Part shown: one piece after another, positions 1 through 4,449 of the stretch | How the letters are laid out: every line of letters begins with the position of its first letter | Position numbering within the stretch: the stretch's first letter is position 1 | DNA from: Desulfobacterales bacterium | GTDB lineage: Bacteria > Desulfobacterota > Desulfobacteria > Desulfobacterales > 4be13 | Reading direction: 5' to 3' | DNA: 6,380 bases | Assembly: GCA_029940115.1 (NCBI GenBank) | Contig: JAOZRQ010000404.1 | Coordinates: forward strand, 1 to 6,380 | Translations under genes and position numbers: made by a program | The notes under the pieces: model-generated | Told to the model about the DNA's origin: nothing | The model's database searches: none | What the model saw: the letters and a program-made list of their open reading frames with translations, nothing else

Positions 1-119
1 CACGGAAATATAGGTCACCTTAAGCCCCCTTTTGCCTTTCACGACCCCATTTGTTAAATTAAGGCAGTTGTCCAAACAGATGCTTGAATCTATCCGAAAA
101 ATCATTAACACCTTGAAAT

Positions 120-125
120 AATGGC
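120..125. repeat. Left target-site duplication of the MITE (AATGGC)
   Basis: This 6-mer abuts the left TIR and is repeated exactly, in the same orientation, at 318-323 directly after the right TIR. Confidence 0.75.
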
Positions 126-317
126 ACTCAAGTTTCGCACCCCTATGTGGGCCCATTTTCCAAGGGTTTCAGGAGATGGTCGAGTTCGAAAACTCACTTT
201 TTGGGCAATGTGAAATCAGACACTTGCACCCCATTATGACCAAAAATTGAGTCAGACGGACCAAAAATCGACTTGACCATCTGTATTTACTTGAAAATTT
301 GGGTGCGAAACTTGAGT
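126..317. mobile_element. MITE-like element, 192 bp, 17-bp TIRs, 6-bp TSD
   Basis: The ends are perfect 17-bp inverted repeats: ACTCAAGTTTCGCACCC at 126-142 and its exact reverse complement at 301-317. Immediately outside both ends lies the same 6-mer in direct orientation, AATGGC, at 120-125 and 318-323, which is the signature of target-site duplication on transposition. The arms stay related inside the TIRs: AGATGGTCGAG at 174-184 pairs with CTTGACCATCT at 272-282 with one G-T wobble. The element therefore resembles two insertion-sequence ends brought together. It has no coding capacity for a transposase, so it would be non-autonomous and moved in trans. A 6-bp duplication fits several DDE families, but I cannot assign one from the termini. 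The intact TSD and perfect TIRs suggest a fairly recent insertion. Confidence 0.82.
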
Positions 318-323
318 AATGGC
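318..323. repeat. Right target-site duplication of the MITE (AATGGC)
   Basis: This is the direct copy of 120-125, directly after the right TIR, which ends at 317. The pre-insertion site would have carried a single AATGGC. Confidence 0.75.
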
Positions 324-370
324 AGATTCAAAAACAGCGCATTTTTCCTGCAACACATTGGCACCATTGC

Positions 371-1372
371 TCAAATCTGTTGCTGGCAAATTGTTTTTCG
401 GATAGGTTCTTCTATTCCTCTCTTTTTTCCATCTGGATTCTCAATTTTACGAATACGATAAGGTTTCTTCTGTTGGGATTCATAATAGGTCCGCATGATG
501 ATTTCTGCAAGCATTCCCATCAGAACGGCCATGCCCCCCATCAGAGCAAAAAGCACGGTGAGCGTCGGGAGCGGTGTTTCTGTGAATGACTTCCCCCCCC
601 AGAATTTATAGTAAACCATCACTGAAAACAATATAAACGCAAAAAGAAAGTTTGTCAACCCGAATCCCCCAAAAAAATGAATCGGGCGTTGCAAGTGCTT
701 GTCCAAAAATCTGATGAGTGCCAGATCCAGAATCACCCTGCCCACCCTTGAAAGCCCGTAATGTGAGGTTCCCAAGCGGCGTGGATGATGATTCACGGTT
801 ATCTCACCCACCTTTGCCCCCTGCCATGAGGTGAACACAGGAATGAACCGGTGCATCTCACCATACAGTCTGACATCCTTTATCACCTCCTTTTTGTATG
901 CCTTCAGAGAACAGCCGTAATCATGCAGTCTGACGCCGGCGACTTTGGAAATCAGCCAGTTGGCAATCTTGGACGGTATGATTCTTGAAAGCTTGGTGTC
1001 CTTCCTGTTCTTTCGCCATCCGCTGACGACATCGTATCCCTCATCCATCTTCTGCAAGAGACGGGGGATGTCCGAGGGATCATTCTGGTTGTCCCCGTCC
1101 ATTGCGATGATGACATCGCCTGCCGCATGATCAAATCCGGCCATCATCGCGCAGGTCTGACCATAATTACGGAGCAAATGTATGGCCCTGACACGATGAT
1201 CACGTTCCGCAAGAGAAGAGAGCATTTTCCCTGAATCATCGTCTGATCCGTCATTTACCAGGATGATCTCGAATTCATGCGCCATCGGTTCCAGCGTTTC
1301 AATGAGATTGTCATACAATAATTCCAGATTTTCCTCTTCATTATGAACCGGAATGGTGATTGATATTTTCAT
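371..1372 (-). CDS. Family 2 glycosyltransferase, polyprenyl-phosphate type (DPM1/ArnC/GtrB-like)
   Basis: This is a 333-residue membrane-anchored GT-A glycosyltransferase. Proteins of this type usually move a sugar from a nucleotide donor to a polyprenyl phosphate on the cytoplasmic face, for lipid A, O-antigen or surface glycan modification. The N-terminus has the GT2 opening IPVHNEEENL (7-16) and VNDGSDD (39-45). The metal-binding DxD is D92-G-D94 within MDGDNQNDP, which matches the MDADLQDPPE-type motif of the DPM1/ArnC/GtrB group. Two hydrophobic helices follow at about 231-256 and 268-294, the usual C-terminal hairpin. A basic tail of about 35 residues is slightly longer than typical. 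The start is the ATG at 1372-1370, and the GT2 motif follows at once. Its SD is weak (AAGG, 9 nt upstream). A run of eight G (plus strand C at 593-600) is read in frame. Sugar and acceptor cannot be told from sequence. The gene stands alone here, and its 3' end lies 48 bp beyond the MITE duplication. Confidence 0.93.
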   Translation of the reverse strand: MKISITIPVHNEEENLELLYDNLIETLEPMAHEFEIILVNDGSDDDSGKMLSSLAERDHRVRAIHLLRNYGQTCAMMAGFDHAAGDVIIAMDGDNQNDPSDIPRLLQKMDEGYDVVSGWRKNRKDTKLSRIIPSKIANWLISKVAGVRLHDYGCSLKAYKKEVIKDVRLYGEMHRFIPVFTSWQGAKVGEITVNHHPRRLGTSHYGLSRVGRVILDLALIRFLDKHLQRPIHFFGGFGLTNFLFAFILFSVMVYYKFWGGKSFTETPLPTLTVLFALMGGMAVLMGMLAEIIMRTYYESQQKKPYRIRKIENPDGKKRGIEEPIRKTICQQQI

Positions 1373-1538
1373 TGATGCGCGCCTTATGAACGTCGTTGGT
1401 TCTAGCGGATTTTGTGGTTCTGTGCCATCTCAGCCGGCTGGAAAAACGCGGAGGCCACGAAGTGCATGATTTCATAAATGATGTCCGAGTGGAATGATTT
1501 TGCTTTTTGTTGAAAGAAGAATCATCCGATCCGATGTG

Positions 1539-1559
1539 GGGCGAATTTGCAATTCGTCC
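1539..1559. repeat. REP-like hairpin A
   Basis: GGGCGAATT (1539-1547) pairs with AATTCGTCC (1551-1559) through nine pairs including one G-T, with a 3-nt TGC loop. It sits 2 nt before hairpin B, which has the same 9-3-9 layout. The two look like a paired palindromic element (BIME-like). It lies between divergent genes, so it is an unlikely terminator. Confidence 0.6.
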
Positions 1560-1561
1560 AG

Positions 1562-1582
1562 GCACGATTTGAAAAATCGTGC
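1562..1582. repeat. REP-like hairpin B
   Basis: GCACGATTT (1562-1570) and AAATCGTGC (1574-1582) pair perfectly around a GAA loop, and TAC follows. The hairpin at 4394-4416 has the same design and nearly the same sequence, also followed by TAC. It differs at the second stem position by a paired change (C-G to A-T) that preserves base pairing. This supports a dispersed repeat family rather than chance. Confidence 0.65.
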
Positions 1583-1895
1583 TACTTTTATTATTTGTTG
1601 ACTTTCAGAAAAATGTGGGCTAATCATCTCTTTGAAAGTAACTTGGTTTCGCGTTCAGGGACTTGGCGATAAGCACCAGCCAAAAGTTTTCCAGTATCTC
1701 ATTTCCCACACAAAGGCGCAAGGAGAAAAAAGGGTTGCAAGAGAACTTATGGCCAAGTACTTATCAGGCGGCACTGTGCCCGAAACCAAGCATCTTTTCC
1801 CTTTAATAGTCTAATGATAAACCAGCAATAGGGAGATGTCAAGTCATGAATCTTCAAAAAATAGGATTCCAAGACAAAAAGTCGGGAATGGGCGA

Positions 1896-1954
1896 GAAAC
1901 CCGGCTTTTTCCCAAACGGGTTGACTCTCCAACTGCAAGAAAAAGCCGGGTTTC
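1896..1954. repeat. 16-bp perfect inverted repeat, 27-nt spacer
   Basis: GAAACCCGGCTTTTTC at 1896-1911 is the exact reverse complement of 1939-1954. The spacer (1912-1938) is CAA- and CT-rich with no obvious structure. The element would form a strong foldback in RNA or single-stranded DNA. A T-rich stretch follows about 15 nt later (around 1968-1975). A terminator role is possible, but no gene upstream on the plus strand needs one. An intergenic palindromic repeat is the more natural reading. It lies about 80 bp upstream of the M48 remnant. Confidence 0.65.
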
Positions 1955-2034
1955 CTTCCTCAAATCATTTTTTTGTCCTGTACACAGGTCAAAATGATCA
2001 TTTCCTAGAGCCCAGAACCCAATTAGAAGGAGAT

Positions 2035-2455
2035 TTTGATGTGATCAACGCCTTGTCCGCACCGGGGGCCTGATATTTCTCACCCGGGGATGACCCGCTG
2101 CTGTGAGGACGCCTTGGCCGGGGTCCTCGCGCATGAGATTGGCCATGTCCAGCTCAGACACGGTTTGCAGGCCATCAAGAAATCCCGGATCACCTCGGCA
2201 CTGACCACCTTGGCCCTGCAAGGGGCCAAGACCTTTGGCGGCGAAAAGCTGGGCCAAGTGACAGAAGCCTTTGAGGGGAGCATTTCGGATATCACCCAGA
2301 CCCTGATCCGAACCGGCTATTCCCGCGCGGCCGAACGTCAGGCCGATGAGGCGGCAGTGGCCATTCTCACGCGGGTGGGATATGACCCGAACGCCTTGGT
2401 GGAGATGCTGAACGTGATGGAGAAGCGGCTGAGACCTGGGATATTGGATTTTGCC
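2035..2455 (+). pseudogene. M48-family zinc metalloprotease remnant (N-terminus missing, two frameshifts)
   Basis: This is the catalytic core of an M48-type (BepA/LoiP-like) periplasmic metalloprotease. The reading frame has the zinc motif HEIGH (His15, Glu16, His19 of the 741-residue frame) and the downstream metal-ligand helix AERQADE, whose Glu82 is the expected third ligand. The family pattern NALSAPGG-LIFLTRG-M...EDALAGVLAHE is recoverable only by crossing three frames. Codons up to about 2066 are in frame 1, IFLTRG (2073-2090) is in frame 3, and the rest from 2090 is in frame 2. Adding one G to the run at 2064-2068 and one to the run at 2086-2089 restores the motif exactly. Upstream of about 2035 the homology ends, so the signal peptide and N-terminal half are gone. 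The C-terminus breaks off near residue 122, where the family would continue to DFA-THP. A GAAGGAG at 2026-2032 lies 8 nt before GTG 2041. It may be coding sequence or a fortuitous RBS. Confidence 0.75.
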
Positions 2456-4315
2456 AGCACCCTGATCATCCCGGAACTGGCAAGCGGCGCGGCCGTGCTC
2501 TGCAATGTCCATCTCAATCCCGACCCGGACGGCGTGTATCGGCAGGTGAGACTCTTCGGAGTCTTTGACGACAGGGTGCTCCCCTCCCTGGGACTCGGCG
2601 CGTATATCGCGGCCCATCCGGATGCGGGGCTGCGGCTGGCCCCGGGCCGGCTGTTCCTCGGCGAAAAGGGGATTCCCTTGGATCCGAAGGGGAATGCGGT
2701 GTTGCGCTACCGGGGGCCCTCCGGAATCCATCGCGCATACAGCGCGGCCGCGGTGCTGCAATCGGAGATCCGCATCCGCATGGGCGAGCCGCCGCTGATC
2801 CAAGATGAGAATGCCTTCAAGGAGAAGTATGTCTTCTTCGGTTTCTCCGCGCCGGGCCTGTATGATCTTCGGCCCACGCCGGTGGGCGGGGTCTATCCCG
2901 GGGTCGAAATCCATGCGACCCTGCTCGACAATCACCTCTCCGCGGATTTCATTCAAAAGGCCCCGCCTTGGTTTGCCACAGGATTGATAATCATCGGATC
3001 CCTGGTATGTTCCGCGTTTGTCTCATATTTCAGCACCCCCGCAAAAAGCATGATGGTGAGCGTTGTATTCCTCACCCTGCCGGTGTTCGTCTCCTTCGGG
3101 GCATACATCAGGGGGTTCTGGCTTCCGCTGGTGGTTCAGGAGGTCGCGGTCTTTTTGACCGTTGCCTTGGCCCTGATGGTCAACTATATTATTGAGGGCC
3201 GGCAAAAGCGGTTCATCAAGAACGCGTTCCGGCAGTATCTCAGCCCTGTGGTGATTGACCAGCTGATCCGGAACCCGGAGCGGCTGGAACTCGGCGGGGA
3301 GCTGCGAGAGATCTCCATCTTCTTCTCCGATGTGCAAGGCTTCACCGCCATCTCCGAAAAGCTGGATCCCAAGGAACTGATCCATCTGCTGAATCGCTAC
3401 CTCTCCGCGATGACCGATATCATCCATGAGGAGGGGGGCACGGTGGACAAGTATGAGGGGGACGCGATCATCGCCTTCTGGAACGCGCCGCTAGAGGTCT
3501 CGGACCATGCGGTCCGGGTGGTCCAGGCCGGGCTTCGTTGCCAGTCGAAGCTCGCGGAGATGCGGCCCGATTTCAGAAAGCAGATCGGAACGGATCTGCG
3601 GATGCGCGTCGGCATCAACACCGGCAAGGCGGTAGTCGGCAACATGGGGTCCCACACCCGATTCGACTACACCATGCTCGGTGACGCGGTCAACTTGGCG
3701 GCCCGCCTCGAGGGGACCAACAAGCAGTTCGGGATTTACACCCTGATCTCCCGATCCACTTGGGAACAGATGGGGGACGCGTTCGCCGTGCGGGAGATCG
3801 CCCGGGTCGCGGTGATGGGCCGGCGGGAGCCGGTCACGGTCTATGAGCCGATGTTCTGGGAAGCGTACAGGGCCAGAGCCGATCTGTTTGACATATTCGA
3901 CAAGGGGCTGAAACGCTTTTACGATGGCCAGTTCGGTCCTGCCATGGACATCTTTTCGAGCATCCGGGGGGCTGATCCGGCCGCGGCCGCTTACACGGAG
4001 AAGTGCGAGGCCCTGATGAAGTCGCCGCCTGAGAACTGGCAGGGAGTCTGGGTGATGACGACGATTGCTTTTAACCACTGCTCACTGATTTACATGGGAG
4101 GGTCCGAAAATGTCCGTCAAAAAATTCTTTTGATCAGTTATTCGATCATTATCACGGGTGTCATCATCCTCGGTGTTCTCATCCTGATGATGAGCCGAAA
4201 TCAGAACCTGCTGAATGACCGGCAGGAGAGACGCTACCAATCGTATCTGCTAGCGGATCAGCTCCGCCAAAGCTTGGATGACCTGACCCGGATGGCCAGA
4301 ACGCTCATTGTTTGA
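2090..4315 (+). CDS. Mosaic ORF: M48 protease core - CHASE2/adenylate cyclase - sensor N-terminus
   Basis: This uninterrupted 741-codon frame joins parts of three unrelated protein families in the order protease, cyclase, sensor. Residues 1-122 are M48 core (HEIGH 15-19). Residues ~124-293 are the distal part of a CHASE2 sensor domain. Residues ~295-367 hold three membrane helices, and ~405-590 are a class III cyclase domain. Residues ~592-650 are a family-typical tail, and ~676-741 are the start of another membrane sensor. No natural protein architecture I know has this order, and each part is truncated. I read it as fused gene debris rather than a designed multidomain protein. The ATG at 2090 has only a poor SD and lies inside the protease homology, so it is probably not an authentic start. 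The GC content is visibly higher than in the flanking spacers. The cyclase part could still be translated, since its frame is open throughout. Confidence 0.7.
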   Translation: MTRCCEDALAGVLAHEIGHVQLRHGLQAIKKSRITSALTTLALQGAKTFGGEKLGQVTEAFEGSISDITQTLIRTGYSRAAERQADEAAVAILTRVGYDPNALVEMLNVMEKRLRPGILDFASTLIIPELASGAAVLCNVHLNPDPDGVYRQVRLFGVFDDRVLPSLGLGAYIAAHPDAGLRLAPGRLFLGEKGIPLDPKGNAVLRYRGPSGIHRAYSAAAVLQSEIRIRMGEPPLIQDENAFKEKYVFFGFSAPGLYDLRPTPVGGVYPGVEIHATLLDNHLSADFIQKAPPWFATGLIIIGSLVCSAFVSYFSTPAKSMMVSVVFLTLPVFVSFGAYIRGFWLPLVVQEVAVFLTVALALMVNYIIEGRQKRFIKNAFRQYLSPVVIDQLIRNPERLELGGELREISIFFSDVQGFTAISEKLDPKELIHLLNRYLSAMTDIIHEEGGTVDKYEGDAIIAFWNAPLEVSDHAVRVVQAGLRCQSKLAEMRPDFRKQIGTDLRMRVGINTGKAVVGNMGSHTRFDYTMLGDAVNLAARLEGTNKQFGIYTLISRSTWEQMGDAFAVREIARVAVMGRREPVTVYEPMFWEAYRARADLFDIFDKGLKRFYDGQFGPAMDIFSSIRGADPAAAAYTEKCEALMKSPPENWQGVWVMTTIAFNHCSLIYMGGSENVRQKILLISYSIIITGVIILGVLILMMSRNQNLLNDRQERRYQSYLLADQLRQSLDDLTRMARTLIV
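2456..4071 (+). pseudogene. CHASE2-domain class IIIb adenylate cyclase, 5'-truncated
   Basis: This would convert ATP to cAMP at the inner membrane under control of an extracytoplasmic CHASE2 domain. Only the distal CHASE2 part remains, from about residue 124 of the frame (IIPEL, NPDPDGVYRQV, PSLGLG, then FFGFSAPGLYDLRPTP and GVEIHATLLDN). The N-terminal anchor and first third are missing. Three membrane helices follow at ~295-315, 319-341 and 343-367, the family pattern. The cyclase domain retains metal-binding Asp414 (FSDVQGF) and Asp458 (DKYEGDA), purine-selecting Lys454 with Thr528 (the Lys-Thr pair of class IIIb adenylate cyclases), and transition-state Asn535 and Arg539 (NLAAR). The tail PPENWQGVWVMT is the usual C-terminus of such cyclases, but no stop follows in this frame. 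A TAA at 4072-4074 is one frame away, so the end given here is approximate. Specificity for ATP over GTP is inferred from the Lys-Thr pair. Whether the protein is made is unknown. Confidence 0.8.
4096..4102 (+). promoter_or_regulatory. Strong Shine-Dalgarno for the sensor gene
   Basis: GGGAGGG lies 7 nt before the ATG at 4110. It marks the original start of the sensor gene and shows that its fusion to the cyclase frame is secondary. The ATG at 4094, in the fused frame, overlaps this motif and has no SD of its own. Confidence 0.6.
4110..4315 (+). pseudogene. N-terminal fragment of a membrane sensor (histidine kinase or chemoreceptor type)
   Basis: The likely original start is the ATG at 4110 (MSVKK...), behind the strong SD at 4096-4102. 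That frame runs into a stop after seven codons. Restoring one A to the six-A run at 4119-4124 would give MSVKKILLISYS and carry it into the long frame that reads on to 4315. The product has one membrane helix (residues ~679-700 of the fused frame). A short periplasmic start follows, with YLLADQLRQSLDDLTRMART, a phrase typical of the first periplasmic helix of many sensor kinases and chemoreceptors, where it usually continues with a TGD-like turn. Here homology ends at TLIV-stop, and the downstream DNA is unrelated. No HAMP, PAS, kinase or signalling domain remains, so the fragment cannot signal. The exact family (kinase, cyclase or MCP) cannot be decided. Confidence 0.65.
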
Positions 4316-4393
4316 CGTCTCAAATTCTCCCGGGCGTCAAAAAGGTTGAGACAAATCCTTTCTCATCGCCAATCCCTGTAGCAGTTGAAGTGA

Positions 4394-4416
4394 AGAACGA
4401 TTTAAAAAATCGTTCT
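4394..4416. repeat. REP-like hairpin C between convergent genes
   Basis: AGAACGATTT (4394-4403) pairs perfectly with AAATCGTTCT (4407-4416) around an AAA loop. The sequence is nearly that of hairpin B at 1562-1582, with the same trailing TAC. It lies between the 3' ends of the mosaic ORF and the minus-strand Ig-domain gene, so it could also end transcription. However, the stem is AT-rich and there is no clean U-tract on either strand. Confidence 0.6.
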
Positions 4417-4449
4417 ACATCGTTTGATGTCCCGAAGTTCTTCCAGGCA

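Larger units (their letters stand above)
1..370. other. Gene-free stretch carrying a MITE-like element
   Basis: I see no credible coding region here. The only open frame longer than 60 codons on the plus strand (273-461) lies mostly over the MITE arm and the antisense of the glycosyltransferase. The stretch is AT-rich compared with the genes. Its one clear structure is the foldback element at 126-317. Positions 1-119 show nothing I can name. Positions 324-370 are the unremarkable 3' flank of the minus-strand glycosyltransferase, with no recognisable terminator hairpin. Confidence 0.7.
1373..2034. other. Gene-free spacer with foldback repeats
   Basis: About 660 bp separate the divergent glycosyltransferase and the M48/cyclase mosaic. 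I see no gene I can support. The plus frame 1632-1814 starts with TTG and has no SD. The plus frame 1846-2073 is mostly the translation of the inverted repeat at 1896-1954. The spacer holds two tandem hairpins (1539-1582) and that long inverted repeat. At 1706-1724 it also has a purine-rich CACACAAAGGCGCAAGGAG segment, resembling a degenerate intergenic repeat I recall from environmental genomes. The upstream control region of the glycosyltransferase must lie here, but no convincing promoter stands out. Confidence 0.55.

Noticed and set aside
1341..1565. 74-codon minus-strand frame upstream of the glycosyltransferase
   Set aside because: Overlaps the glycosyltransferase start in another frame and crosses hairpin A. 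Low complexity, no SD and no family.
1598..1626. Possible sigma70 promoter, TTGACT - 17 nt - TAATCA
   Set aside because: The -35 and spacing are good, but the -10 matches the consensus at only two of six positions and no supported gene lies directly downstream.
1632..1814. 60-codon plus-strand frame
   Set aside because: TTG start with no SD and no recognisable family. It spans a repeat-like CACACAAAGGCGCAAGGAG segment, so it is probably non-coding.
1846..2073. 75-codon plus-strand frame with a weak SD (GGAG at 1832-1835)
   Set aside because: Its middle is the translation of the 16-bp inverted repeat. Only its last ~12 codons have protein homology (M48), which is reported with the protease remnant.
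2045..2956. 303-codon open frame on the minus strand
   Set aside because: It is fully antisense to the protease and cyclase homology, rich in Gly, Arg and His, and has no family pattern. High-GC shadow frame.
3491..4078. 195-codon open frame on the minus strand
   Set aside because: Antisense to the conserved cyclase domain, with composition typical of a reverse-strand shadow.
4311..4352. Possible terminator after the mosaic ORF (TTTGACG/CGTCAAA and GTCTCAA/TTGAGAC)
   Set aside because: The two 7-bp pairings are mutually exclusive, with large loops and no following T-run.
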